64,000 bases of DNA from positions 1 through 64,000 of the forward strand of contig MU832238.1 in assembly GCA_029204225.1 (NCBI GenBank), given 5' to 3'. Under the pieces are notes generated by a model, which saw only the letters and a program-made list of their open reading frames with translations, was not told the DNA's origin and ran no database searches. Below, in pieces: positions 1 to 12,400 of the stretch (within the stretch, counting starts at the first letter, position 1; each line of letters begins with the position of its first letter). A program made the translations under genes and the position numbers. Source of the stretch: Diphasiastrum complanatum. Lineage: Eukaryota; Streptophyta; Lycopodiopsida; Lycopodiales; Lycopodiaceae.

Positions 1-539
1 AGATTCACTCTCAGCAGCCTTCCACTGAGGGATATACACCTTGATTATGGAAAGATTTTTGTCAAAAGGAAGAGCTTTGTCTATTTTCTCTTCCTGCTTT
101 GTCCCAACCATGTCCGCTTGAATTTTTGGATTTGGCCTTAAGAGCTTGATTTATAATTATTTGAACTTTTTTTCACATTAATTCCTCTTGCAACAAGATG
201 CCCAAAATACAAAAGAACGCTGTTCTCTCACTGTCGTGATAGGTTGACAATAGTGCATTTATTAAAATGCTCATGATAATTCAGAGTTTCAGTGACAGTT
301 GCCAAATTGTCACTCATTGCGTTGATCTTCGTCAAAAAGGTGTTGACAAATTTGAATCCATCCATCCACATATTAGGTGGTTGTTGCTTGAGGTGTGGTA
401 CTCTTGTGGCATTACTAGCTAACATAACACTTTTTTTATAAAGTGTTGTATTTTGTCAATTTTGCTATGTTGCGGGACTAGTCCTGCTTGTGTTTCTTTT
501 ATTGGAATTTTTATTCAAAATGGCTTATCATTATCGAAA
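1..539. other. Upstream stretch with no recognised gene
   Basis: AT-rich sequence preceding the first recognisable reverse transcriptase. A short open frame on the - strand (228-425) matches nothing I know and has no family motif. The stretch may be decayed 5' sequence of the gypsy element that follows, because the RT begins abruptly near 545 without the upstream gag, protease and early RT motifs. Confidence 0.4.
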
Positions 540-544
540 TTGAC

Positions 545-3076
545 TACTCTTGTCCACTGTCGCGGATGGATGATCTAATAGACTATCTTGGTGGTGTTGG
601 GTACTTTACCAAGATAGATCTAAGATCGGGCTACCATCAGATACGCATTAAGGCAGAAGATATACCAAAAATCGGGTTCTCTCTTTGGTCACTACGAATT
701 TTTGGTGTTGCCTTTTGGTTTGACCAATGCACCGGCAACTTTCCAACAAATGATGAACGATTTGTCCAGGCCATATTTGGGAAGATTCGTAGTGGTATTC
801 TTAGATGATATCCTAGTGTTTAGTAAGACTTTGGCGGAACATAAAGAGCATCTTAGGATTGTCTTGGACATTCTAAGAAGGGAAAAGCACTTTGCGAAGG
901 AGTCTAAGTGTGACTTTTTTGCTAAGGAATTGTCCTACTTGGGGCATAAGATTTCAAATTTGGGGTGGAGATTGAGGCTGATCGTATCTAGAGGGTTATT
1001 GATTGGCCTATTCTCACCACAGTTCGGGAAATCAAGTCTTTCTTGGGGTTTGTGGGATTTTTCCTTCGGCATATTCCTCAATTTGCTCGATTGGCATTTC
1101 CTCTTACCCAGGCCTTGAAAGGCTATAAGAAGCTAAGCCGGAGGGCTAAGAGTCCACTAGTGCTGTGAACGGAGGTTGTTTTGAGTTGCTTAAGAAAAGT
1201 GTCACTTCGGCACCAATACTAATCATTGGCAATCCTAATAAGACTTTTGTGGTTAGGACCGATGCCAATGATTATGCTATTGGAGCTGTTTTGATGCAGG
1301 ATAAACATCCTGTGGCTTATGAAAGCAAGAAACTCAATCCTGCTCAGTCTAGGTATTGTACCTATGAGAAGGAACTGTTTGCAATTGTTCATTCCTTGAA
1401 AATATGACGACATTATTTGTATGGAGCCAGATTTGAAGTTTTGACGGATCTTTAGACTCTTCGATATTTCTGTGATGCTACAGATTTAAAGGGGAGACAA
1501 GCTAGAGGGCTGAGTTGATGCAAATCTTTGACTTTTCTATACGTTATTGTAAAGGAAGTCAAAATACTCTAGCGGATGCTTTGAGTCGGTTACCGGTTAT
1601 TAATCAGTTGTGCTTTACTGTTATAGAACCGGAGTTGTTTCAGTCTCTTCAAGGACTATATGAGTTCGATCCTTTTTTTGGAAAGTATTGGCAACAAGTA
1701 CTTTTGGGGGTCGATTCAGGTTTGCAAGATTCCTCGAATCAGGGAAAGATTGAAACGGATTTTCTAATTCGAAACAGGATTTTGTTTTGTAAAGGAAAGG
1801 TGTGTGTACCGGAGAATGACACTGTAAGGGCCCAAATCTTGCATGAGTGTCATGATAGTCCATGCGCAGGACATCCGGGTATACAAAGAACACTTGACTT
1901 AGTTCGAAGGCAATTTTGGTGGCCTAAGATGAAAAGTCAAGTAGAGGCCTATGTACTTAAATGTACTAAGTGCCAGTTAAATAAAGCAGAGAGGCTAAAA
2001 GCTAGTGGCCTATTGCATCCTTTAGATATTCCTACCAGAAAGTGGGAAAGTATAGCCACGATTCGGTTTGGGTCAATTTTGACAGACTTACGAAGTTTGC
2101 TCAACTTATCCCAACGAAAACTACTGTTAAAGCTTCAGAACTAGCTCAACTGTTTGTTGAGAAGCTTTTTTGACTGTACGGGCTGCCTTGCGATATTTTC
2201 AGTGACCGTGACCCAAAATTCACTGGGAATTTTTGGCAAGCAGTATTTGAAAAGTTGGAAACAACTTGAAGTTTGAGTTCTACAGATCATCCGGAATCAG
2301 ACGGTCAAACAGAAAGGACCAATCAGACGATGGAGGATATGCTTCGAGCATAGGTGGGCCATCGGCAGTCTGATTGGGAACAGTACCTTCCATTGGTGGA
2401 ATTTGCATATAACAGTGCAAAACATTCAGCGATCGGATTCAGCCCTTTCATGCTTATGTATGGTTTTCAACCTCGATCACCAATTAGTGTTGGCATGAAA
2501 AACCTACGGGTGCAAGCCGCAGCTGATTTCCTTGCGGATATGCAAGAAATGTTACAGTTGGCTAAAGATAGCATACGAAGTGCCCAGGACAGGGCAAGGC
2601 ACTATGCTGATCTATCTCGGAAGCACAAGACATTCATGGTCAACGACTGGGTGTTTTTGAGAGTCCCTAGTCACTCTAGGGGCTTGAAAACTATTAAGTG
2701 TGCAAAGTTGGCGCCTAGGTATTGTGGTCCTTTTAAGGTTATCCAAGTGATAAACAAGGTCGCATACAAACTAGACCTTCCAGCTAACGTTGGAATTCAT
2801 CCTGTTTTCCACGTTAGTAAGTTGAAACCCTCGTTGGGAGTTGGGGAGACCCTGGTCCCTGTGGAAGATCTAGTGGAACTTCTTCGTGATGAGTCCGTGA
2901 GTGGACCACCTGAACCCGAGGCAATTGTTAATAGCCGGCAGAGGACTCTACGGAGTAGAGTGCTTCGGGAATTTTTAGTTAGGTGGAGGGGCAAATCAGA
3001 AGAGGAGGATACCTGGGAAAAAGAGGCTGATCTCCAGAAGAATTTTCCAAATTTTTTCCTACAAGGAAAAATTTAA
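545..3076 (+). pseudogene. gypsy-1: decayed Ty3/gypsy chromovirus polyprotein (RT-RNaseH-integrase-chromodomain)
   Basis: Broken pol region of a chromodomain-bearing gypsy element. In order: RT with a [13 protein letters not shown] block (about 605-655), [16 protein letters not shown] (about 708) and the FLDDIL active site (about 795-815); RNase H with RTDAND and YEKELFAIVH (1255-1400); the integrase H2C2 zinc region ending CTKCQLNKAE (1840-1990); the integrase core tail TDHPESDGQTERTNQT (about 2283-2335) and FAYNSAKHSAIGFSPFML (2401-2460); and a chromodomain VLREFLVRWRGKSEEEDTW (2960-3020). Gag, protease and the start of RT are missing. The frame shifts near 690-702 and again after 960. Stops at 1453-1455 (TAG) and 2171-2173 (TGA) look like C-to-T changes of Gln and Arg codons. 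No 5' LTR is seen. Dead element, clear family. Confidence 0.93.
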
Positions 3077-3078
3077 GT

Positions 3079-3092
3079 TTAGGGGGAAGGAA
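3079..3092 (+). other. Polypurine tract of gypsy-1
   Basis: A purine run (agggggaaggaa) follows the chromodomain stop and directly abuts a TGTTACATAC start. This is the normal polypurine tract/3' LTR junction that primes plus-strand synthesis. Confidence 0.75.
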
Positions 3093-4181
3093 TGTTACAT
3101 ACCTATGTACTTCAGACCCCTATTAGTCCATTTAGTGTTGGGGGCTAAATGGCAAGGTACCCTTAGGATTAAGGGTAGGTGCCCTTAGATAAGGGCAGAC
3201 AAGTGACTAGACCTTAGTTGGAGGTATGGAGTCACGTGACCCTTGGATAAGGGGTACCCTTAGTATTAAGGGTAGGTGCCTTAGATTAAGGTACTAGTGT
3301 CCTTGGTTAAGGGCAGGTAGGTGTCTATACCTTGGATGGAGGTATGGAACCTAGAGAGGTGTTAGAAAGTCATTGGATGACTATTTTTCTAAACCTTGGG
3401 CCTCAATCTTGAACCATATCACTTTATTGGTCTAGGACCAAAGTATACTTGCACAACTTGGGCAATGGGACCTAGTAGGAGGGCGCCCTTCTAAAGTGTC
3501 CATTGAGTTCCCAACTCCCACAAGAAAGGCATTCAAAGAGTCATAGGTTATGGAAGGAGTCTCTTGACATTCCATAAGCCTATGGAGGCTCTTGGAGATT
3601 CTTTAACTCCCCTAGGCTTCTCTCTCTCTCTCTCTCGGTGGATGAGCATGGAACTCCATAGTGCATTGGAGGGGTCCATGGGCCATCTATATGAGGGTAG
3701 TAGGGCGCCCATTGGGAGGGGGAGATCTCTCTTGTGGGGTGCTAGATAGGTCTTGCTTGGAACTTGGATCTAGCTATGGTTGGGTGGTGAATACTTGAGG
3801 CCAGCTTGTTATCTATCTTTGTGTTTAGTAGGGACACAGGTGGAGGAGAGATCCTTGGAGGCTTGCAGATCCTTACTTGCAGGTGGAGGCATCCTAGCTT
3901 GGAGCTGGGGAGCATCTTGAAGCTTGCAGGTTGCTTGGAGGACATTTGGAGGCTCTACCTTGGATTTGGAGGTCTTCCGCACCTCTTCTTGTAAAATATA
4001 AGCTCATAGTAGACATAATACCCTTGTCCCCCTGGTACCAGCCCTTTTGGGGTCAAGTGAGAAAAAGGCGGGTGGCTAGGTGCTGGGGATGGGATCCCAC
4101 ACGCGGCCCGCAGGTGCGCACAATGCACAACATCGTCTACTGGACCAGATTGTTGCCGCTTTCCGCTGCCGACAAACTCTG
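3093..4181 (+). repeat. gypsy-1 3' LTR (right edge approximate)
   Basis: Starts TGTTACATACC immediately after the polypurine tract, as LTRs of this clade do. The right edge is a guess, because no second LTR copy is present for comparison; an end near ...CTCTGACA is one candidate. It contains an internal tandem duplication (3145-3352). Confidence 0.5.
3145..3352 (+). repeat. Two-copy tandem repeat inside gypsy-1 LTR
   Basis: About 3150-3238 and 3251-3352 are diverged copies of one roughly 100-bp unit. Each contains ggtacccttag, attaagggtaggtgcc and gttggaggtatgg-type blocks. The unit is itself rich in cctta/taagg inverted motifs. Confidence 0.7.
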
Positions 4182-7100
4182 ACATGTTGAACAATGCTTT
4201 TGTATCATTGTGGTTTTGTTGTATTACTGTTTGTTTGTAATCCTAGGTCTAGTTGGAGTGTGGTTTATTGCAAGACCTTACTTGCGATCATACTGAACTT
4301 ATCTTGTTTTTCTGAGAAATTTGTAGTGAGCATTCCTATGATCAGCTTCCTTGCTACACTCGAGATTGGTGATCATCTTAATTTTGAATATAGAGTTTAA
4401 ATTGCACGTGCTTAATATGTGCTGAAGTTAAAATCTACTTATCATTACTTTTGTGTAGGTTTGAGATGTTTGTGTCGGTTTATGGTTTCAGTTGGTGTTG
4501 TGTTGATCTTTGTTTTCTAGGATTGGTTTTGTTGATTGTGCCCTATGTTGGTTGGTTATTAGTATGATCTCCTTTTGCAATGTTATGATAAAATTCACTT
4601 GCAAAATGGTCCATGTTAGGTGCTAGTCCACTTAACCTCTATCCAAACTGGGGGTTGTGTAGAATGATGCTCTACCCCACCGTAGGTTGTCCTTTTAAGT
4701 CCTCTACTTTACTTTCCAGTCTTGGGTCACACAGCCTATGTTGGTTGGCCATGCCACTAATTGGGCCACCAATCGGTACTTTGTCTCTCGATTTGACTGC
4801 AAGGTGAAGTGATTAGTGATGACCACTCCCATGCCCCATCATGCAAGGTGATCACTGGACCAAGTCATGCTAGCAAGCCTTGGTCACAATCAGGTGCCTA
4901 GTTTGGTTGCTGGTCAATATGGAATTTATTGGTCCATTGACTCCTTGGGCAATCAGCCCATCTGGGGTTGTAATTGGTCCATTGCCAGGCTTGAACACTC
5001 TATTCCCCGTTAGGTAGTTATTGCTTCATGATGACAACATTCAAATATAATTGCCGTGGTGTTAGGCATAGGTTGTTCTATCCAAGCAATTTTGGATTGT
5101 CTCATGCAGTTTTTCAATTACGTTCGTCATTTATCTAGTACCTGCTCATGTCCATGATATAGACATCTTGTTCTTGGAGGGCAGTAAGGCTTGCAACTAG
5201 GTTATCACTCTCATGCAAGCACTTTTCAGTTTTCTGACATAAAAAATTGGATGTACTTTACCAGCTCTAACTTACAAGTTACGTCACTGAGTGATCTTCC
5301 GTGGTCCACAATACTTGGGTGATAGCTTTTACGTTTACTAGTCCACATTATCTTCGATTTAGAAGGCACTAGTAGAAAGGCCATACCACCACTTCAAATT
5401 CTTGATAAGTACGAATCTACGTGCGTAACTTTTTGCTCTACCTCAAGCCTTGGAAATATTTTACTGTGCTACCTCTACTCTGGCTTCTTTTGCATGTGAG
5501 CTAAGAATTTTGTAGTGTTAGGTAACTTTTGGGGAGTGCTTTTCCATGGGATGTTTTAAGCGAATGAAATAGACTTGGATGGCTTAGTCGCTCAGTGTAT
5601 GTGACAAGGAATGCAATGGTGGATGTACTCTGTAACATCTTGTTGCATACGCGATTAGAATTAATGTCTATGAGCCAATTTACTTTTCTTATCCATGCTT
5701 TTATGCTTGCACATGGATTGCTGTTACACTTGTGAAGGCTTTTTCGCCAAAGTCCATTCGTGTCTAGGAGGAGTATCCTTTCATTTCTCTTCAACATACC
5801 TCCCTTTGTGGTGTATGCTAGGTAAGTGTGTGCCTCTGTGGAAGTGCCGCACAAAGCGGTCTTATTTGCTTTATTGGTAATCTTGTGCATTGTAGGTTAC
5901 ACAAATTATTAGTGATCATCTTTCCATCGAGCTTTCTTGAGCTTCTTTATCTGATCGCTATCGATCAGTGTTTCCTAATTTGCTGATTCAATGAGGTACA
6001 AACTATTGTGGGACTCCAATATTAGATGCTAATTTCCATATGAATGAACCAGTGTATGCTAGATTCAGGCAGGATACAGCTTGCTTTATCACCCTTGATC
6101 ATTGGAATGTTGTAAAGTCAAAGTTTCACATGATGTTTTTGCTACTTGCGTGATTGTATTTGAGGCAAATATGTGATTCTCAAGCTTTTTCAATGGAGAG
6201 TCACAAGATATTGAAACACACTCTTTGCATATCTAGGATTAGGCAAGGCCTTCATCGTCTTGGAGAGCATGTGTGAAGTTTACAGCTACTGTCCACACCT
6301 ATTCAGCTCTTCAGCTTTTCGTATTTCAAATTATTAGCATCCCTCTACTTTCAGTGCACTCATCAAGAATGTCTTAATCATCAATCTACCTGCAGTTAGC
6401 TCAATGAGACGGTCGATGAGGTCCATGGTTATGGCTTGCTCAAGTGTCCTGGTGTTAGTTTTCTCTTGGCATTTTATTGTAACAATTCTCTTATCTGGTG
6501 ATGTTATATTTTCCGCTCACATCCTGCATAGTTTTGTGTAATTGGGACAAGGATTCCTCGATGGGACAAAGTTCACCTCCTGCTGAGAGCACTCTATGCA
6601 TGTTGAAAGATGCACTTTTTGTGATTGTGATTATTTCCACAGGCCTAATCATCCTGTGTAAGATGCATCATGAGATAGTTAGAGGCTCTTTCCATGAATC
6701 TGAAGTTAGGATTGCACTATTCTTGAATCTCAAGAGTCTCTATTGAGGCCAAACTATGTGAGCAGCAGTGTGATTTGCAGGAAGATATGCCAGCCATTAA
6801 TTATAATATTAAGGTGGTTGGTTTGTTTACATCTTTTATGTTAGCTAAAAGACATGTGGTCTTAGAAGGTTGTGTTCTTGGCATCGTCATTAACTTGAGG
6901 TTGAAGGCCCCAAGTTTCAGCTGGACGTATAGGCACTTTCCAGATTTTATGCTTGATGATTTTGCTTACCCTGAAAGGGATCTGATTCGTTATTCAGGCC
7001 TCCCCTGAAATCAAACAGTATCCTGTCGGCTTTTAGAGTACTAGGACAGCTTGTGGACTCATTCCGTGTTTACCTAGAAAAAAAAGATAACTCAAGAAAT

Positions 7101-7680
7101 GGGCTCTTTGAGTGGCAGTTTATCTTTGAGACATTAACCACTAGATAAAGTGCAGAATTGACCTTAGTTTGACATATGATGCCATTCCTTCAAACGTTTG
7201 TCTGAAATTGGAGAGCACTATTGCTGATTGGGTGTTGCTTAGGCCTGAGATCATTAGATATGGAATCTAGTATTTCACTCTATACCGCACACAATTTTCT
7301 AGAGAGCCTTGCTGTCAAATAAAAATTTATATTCAAAGGTGCAGCTATAGAACACATGCACAGTCTGCTGGAGTAATCTAACATGAACTTGTCTATGCTG
7401 CTCTTATACCTGCTGTGTTTGTGCACGTTCTTAATCATTCGAAGTCCAGTTGTAAAGAGTTCACAATAATCTCCAATTATGTTTGAAATTTTCTATAATT
7501 TTGCTTTTTGTCATGCCTTGGATTTCAGTTGGCAATCACTTCATGATCCTTACTTGTGCTTATAACTGCATGCAAGTGATAAATGCATCTTGTATGGTCA
7601 TGTAACCTTGGAGTTTTTACTACTGTGTAAGAGGAAAGTATAAGAAAGAGTAATTTTTATTGTTCTGTCGGTGCGCAGTG
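4182..7680. other. Non-coding region upstream of PP6 exon 1
   Basis: No transposon protein domain, RNA gene or long conserved frame recognised on either strand; the open frames here are short with no motif. The last bases before exon 1 (a pyrimidine-rich run ending gtgcgcag at 7678) look like a splice acceptor. The start codon may therefore follow a 5'UTR intron, which would make this region part of that intron rather than a promoter. Confidence 0.5.
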
Positions 7681-7767
7681 ATGGGAATGGATTTGGACAA
7701 GTGGATTGATAAGGTGAAGGGGGGGCAACATCTTCTAGAAGATGAGCTGAAGCAACTTTGTGAATAT
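7681..7767 (+). CDS. PP6-type Ser/Thr phosphatase catalytic subunit, exon 1
   Basis: First coding exon of a PPP-family phosphatase. It encodes 29 residues beginning MGMDLDKWIDKVKGG and ending ELKQLCEY, matching the N terminus of plant FyPP/PP6 catalytic subunits (which usually start MDLDKW). Either ATG at 7681 or the one at 7687 could start translation; the family start is at 7687. A GTGAGT donor follows at 7768, phase 0. PP4/PPX was considered, but its N terminus differs (no MDLDKW). In plants these enzymes act with SAPS-type regulatory subunits, and FyPP proteins have been linked to phytochrome, PIN and ABA signalling; that is family knowledge, not visible here. The next exon lies 27.8 kb downstream. 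Confidence 0.93.
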
Positions 7768-8597
7768 GTGAGTGTATGGCTCAGAGGTTTTAAGTCACAC
7801 TTTTTCTGGAAGTAGGTTTAACTTGCTAAGCTCTGAGGGGTGCACATGGATTTCAAGAGAATCTTCCTGATGTATTCATGCATAGACAGTCATAAATTTT
7901 GCTCATTCATTTGTTCAGCATATTTCGATAATGAATGACTGTTTAATGCTGGACAATTTCAGAATTATTTGTGAGACGCTATTCAATCTATCCAAACCTG
8001 TTCAAAGAGAGCACATCAAATTCATGAGTGTATCTTATGATCAGTCACATATATATATTTTTCTTTAAGCAGTTTTGGCATGCATATGTGGGTTTTGGTA
8101 GGAAAGTTATACTTCAGAAATCAAATGAATGGAATGTTTGAGCTCCGTACATATAGACTTCATGACCAATGTGATGCTTGTAATAGGATGAGATTGAAAA
8201 GGCTAAATATTAGTATTCAAAATGTGGAAACTTTAAGTAATTTCTTGTGCTACATAGGTTAGCAGACCTTTAAGTTCAGGACAGCGCAATATAACATGAC
8301 AGATTGACCAAATGTCCTTTTAGATGTGGATATAGGACCAAGACTGTGGAAGGAAATCTATTATAAGCTTGTGATCCTATTGTCTGGCAAATGTATTACA
8401 TGACTACACTCTAGGGCCTTTGATCATGAAGTTTCTCTAAGTTGGAAGTTGTACTAAAAGGACTTGGAAGTTGTTTTAGGGCTGGATCCTGAAAGTATGA
8501 GTCTGTGTTGTAGCTCTTTTGTGCAACCACAATGGGAGATAGTTGCTCCATACATATTTGTCGTTGTTGTTATTGTGTTCGTAGGGATCCGAAAGTA

Positions 8598-8846
8598 GTC
8601 GTAAGATCGAAAGTCCATTAAGCAAGAGTAAAGGTTCGTAGGTAGTTGTAAGACGTAAGCCTGTGAGAGCAAACGTAAAACGCCCGCAGACGACTATAAA
8701 TCATAAGCTCAGAAATAAGCATAAAGACCTGTAAACGATCGTGAAATGTAAGCTCGTGAGCAAACGTAAGACCCCGTAAGTAGATGTAAAAGTCCATGAG
8801 CTCGTAGGCAATCATAAGTGGCCATAAGCGATCGTAAACCTGCTTT
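8598..8846. repeat. Degenerate minisatellite, about 45-bp period, five units
   Basis: On the + strand, diverged units of about 45 bp alternate gtaa/cataag blocks with ctcgtgag/ctcag blocks (for example aagctcgtgagcaaacgtaag and later related versions). Read on the - strand the period is about 15 codons, with recurring [YH]-x-RL-x and EL positions. It is not related to the neighbouring LTR element. A protein reading is unlikely because there is no start or family support. Confidence 0.6.
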
Positions 8847-8878
8847 GCGATTCCCGTGTTTTTCTGCAGTCTGTGCAA

Positions 8879-9430
8879 TGTTCACTGGGCTTTGAACATA
8901 TAAGAGAAACCCATTTTGATGGCCAAATCTAGATAGCAATGTACCTTGCATGTGTACAATAGAATGTGTCTTGTGTGAGATTGGATGTGTTGTAGTGAAC
9001 CTGAATTTGATGTGGATTGACCAAGACGTGGTTGATCCACACAAAGGTAGTATGACTTTGGATCTCCATCCACTCTTGTACCTGGCTCTACACCCACAGG
9101 CCACCTTATAGCTTGGAGGACCAGCGCTTGACCTCCAGGGAGATCATGCACACCTCTCACATGCACAGTCTGTGCATGTGGATGCCTCTCACATGCACGG
9201 TTACCACTGTGCATGTGGAGCATTTAGGTCCTACTCAAGTCTAGGGACCCACCCTTAGTTACTAAGGGTGCCCTCCACTCGGTGGCACTCCCTATGGATA
9301 TAGACCAAGCCCTCTTAGATCCTAGTACCTAAGAGTTATTATCCCGAACTACGGGGCTGAGTGTCCCCGCCGGAACCCCTTAGGGACTACGGGTCCACAT
9401 GTACCCTTGTGTTTGCCAATGGCCATAACA
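8879..9430 (-). repeat. gypsy-2 3' LTR
   Basis: Element orientation is -. The right edge (9430, ...ggccataaca on +) is firm because it abuts a C-run, i.e. the polypurine tract read on the - strand. The left edge at TGTTCACTGG (8879) is only a plausible TG end. Part of this LTR recurs at 13668-13781. Confidence 0.6.
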
Positions 9431-9444
9431 ATCCCCCCCCCCTT
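9431..9444 (-). other. gypsy-2 polypurine tract
   Basis: atccccccccccct on + is a purine tract on the element strand, directly before its 3' LTR. Confidence 0.7.
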
Positions 9445-9480
9445 GAAAGGAGCTTTCGTCCTCAAAAGCGAAATCTTCAA

Positions 9481-12400
9481 GGATGAAATCAGGATACCTC
9501 TTGCGAAGCTTGCTTACAGACTCCCAAGTTGACTCTTCTTGGTACCCATCCTTCCACTTGACTAAAACTTCTCGAAAGACCGCATGACGAGTTTTGCGGT
9601 TTCGGATATTCAGAATTTCATGTGTGGCAAGGATTTAGGTTCCTCAAAGTCTATTAGGGTTTGTTGTGAGACAATATTGTCTCCTTCTCGCATCCCCCGC
9701 TTCAGTCGACTGACATGAAAGTCCGGATGTACCTTTGCGGATTCTAGCAAAGACAGCTGGTAAGCAGAACTTCCAATTCTCTCGATTATTGTGAATGGAC
9801 CACAATACCTCGGGGACAACTTAGGACACTTGTCCTTAGAGTGGTAGAGTCTTCAGGAACTTTCAGAAACACCTGATCACCTTCTTGGAAGGTAACATCC
9901 CTGTGGGTTTTATCCGCATAATGCTTAGCTCGCGCTTGCGCTTGCTTCACATTATCTTTAGCTATCTTGATCATGTTTTCCATATCCTCAAGAAACTCTC
10001 TAACACTGTACTTTTTCTTTCCTAAGCCCTACGACCGTGGGGGCTCTAGGTTGAAATCCATACATTAACATGAATGGACTGTACCCTGTAGTGGAGTGTT
10101 TAGTACTGTTATAAGCAAATTCCAAAAGCGGAAGATACTCTTCCCAATTGGTTTGCTTCTTACTAACATATGCTCGTAGCATATCCTCTAGAACTTTATT
10201 GACCCTTTTCGTCTGACCATCCGTTTCGGGGTGATCAGTGGAGCTCATAGACAACTTAGTGTCCAACTTTTTGAACAATGCCCTCCAAAAGTTACTTGTA
10301 AATTTCGAATCTCGATCATTGACTATATTGGTGGGAAGCCCATATAGCTTAGAAATATTTTCAACAGAAAGCCTGGCAACTTCTGGAGCTGTAACAATTT
10401 TCTTGGTCGGAACAAACCGCACCATCTTGGTCAATCGGTCGACAACTACTTAGATCAAGTCATGGCCTTTACTCGTTCTTGGTAACCCCACTATAAAATC
10501 CATGCTGATACTCTCCCATCTACTACGGGTATCTCTAGTGGCTGGAGGAGCCCGCCTACCTTGAGACGTTCAGCCTTTATGGCCTGGCATGAGGTGCACC
10601 TTAGCACGTACTCCTGTACGTCTTTTTGCATACTAGGCCAATAAAACTTATTCTGTGCAAGAGCATAGGTCCTCTTTATCTCGGGATGCCCTGCACTGGG
10701 ATTGTCGTGACTTTCCTCAAGAATTTGGCGCCTGAAGTCACTGTCCTTGGGTACACATACCCTTCCTTTATAAAGGAGGTACCCGTCCTCAATGGAGAAA
10801 TTCTTCCATCGAGCATCCGCAACACCTGTTGATGGCTCATCCACTTCGGATGTTTCCGCAACTTCTTTAGGCGACGCGTCCTGTCCTGACGCAACTGCAA
10901 CATCTTCCGATGGCCCTGCAACATTCTCTGATGGCCCTGGTGTGGCTGTGGAATTCCTTTGCTCAATAGCCTGCCACACAAGTCTGTAGTGAGAATCACC
11001 AACACACTTTCCTTTGAGTGATTCCAGGAGTTCACTCCTGAATGCATAAAACTTAGCGCGCTTACCATGGGCATTCGACTCAGGGCATCTGCTACCACAT
11101 TATAGCCCCTTTCCTGTACCTTAGCTGTTAGTCAAACTCCTGGAGAAGTTCGGCCCAACGGGCTTTTTGTCCTTTCAAGTCGCTTTGGGAGGAAAGCCAC
11201 TTGATACTTTCTTGATCAAACACGATCTCAAACTTAGCTCCATAGAGGTAATGCCTCCATTTCTTAGAGCATAGACTATTGCAAACAACTCCTTCTCATA
11301 AGTATAATAATTCAACTGGTGTTTATCCAGTTTCTTACTTTCAAACGTGACCGAACAGTCGTGTTGAGTGAGAACAACACCAACTGCCTGATTACTGGCA
11401 TCCGTCTCTACGACAAATGCTTCATTTGGATCCACTAAACTTAAGACAGGAGTAGTTGCAACTGCAGTCTTTACATCTTCAAAGCTCGCTTGTTGTTTAG
11501 GCCCCTAGCTAAAGTACTTGCCCTTACCCTTGAGCTGATCTGTCAAATGAGAAGTCAAGCGGGCATACTGATGGATAAACCTCTTGTAAAATCCATTATC
11601 CAGCCAATCCGAGGAAGATTTGCAGCTCTTCCATCGAAGTTGGTATTGGCCATCGCATAATTGCGGCTACCTTCTCAGGATCCATCCTGATCCCCTCAGC
11701 GGAGATAATATGTCCGAGGTAGTGAATCTCTTCCTTGAAGAATTCACATTTTGATTCCTTTGCATACAAGGAATTCTCTCTTAGGACCTAGAACACTTGA
11801 TGCAAATGATCAAAGTGTTCTTCTTTAGTACGACTAAAGACTAGGATATCATCAAGGTAGATAAACACAAACTTGCCCAAGAGATGTCTGAACACGTTCA
11901 TTAACCTCATAAACGTTGCTGGGGCATTGGTTAATCCAAAGAGAAGAACTCAAAACTCATAATGACCATTCCGTGACCGAAAAGCCGTCAACGAAACGTC
12001 ATCTTCTTTAATACGTACCTGATGATATCCGGACCTAAGATCTATCTTAGTAAAATACTTTGCCCCTTTGAGTTGATCAAAGATCTCATCTATCCGGGGC
12101 AAAGAATATTTATCCTTGATAGTGACTTTATTTAAAGCCCTATAGTCTATGCACATACGCATAGACCCATCTTTTTTCTTAACCAACAAGATGGGCGCGG
12201 CCCATGGTGACTTACTGGGGTGTATAAACCCTTTAGCTAAATACTCTTGCAGCTGCCGCTCTACCTCTAGGTGTTCCAAGTGGCTTAACCTATAAGGAGG
12301 CTTACTAGTAGATGATCTACCTCTCTTCTCGGGGGTAACCCGAAAGGCAAATCACTAGAAAGACGTCTTTAAAATCATTTAAAATAGTTTGCAAACTCAC

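Noticed and set aside
4613-6746. Short frames upstream of exon 1 as host genes
   Set aside because: No motifs, splice structure or codon character; treated as non-coding.
8598-8846. CRISPR array
   Set aside because: Units are degenerate, there are no unique spacers between exact repeats, and the setting is a plant nuclear intron.
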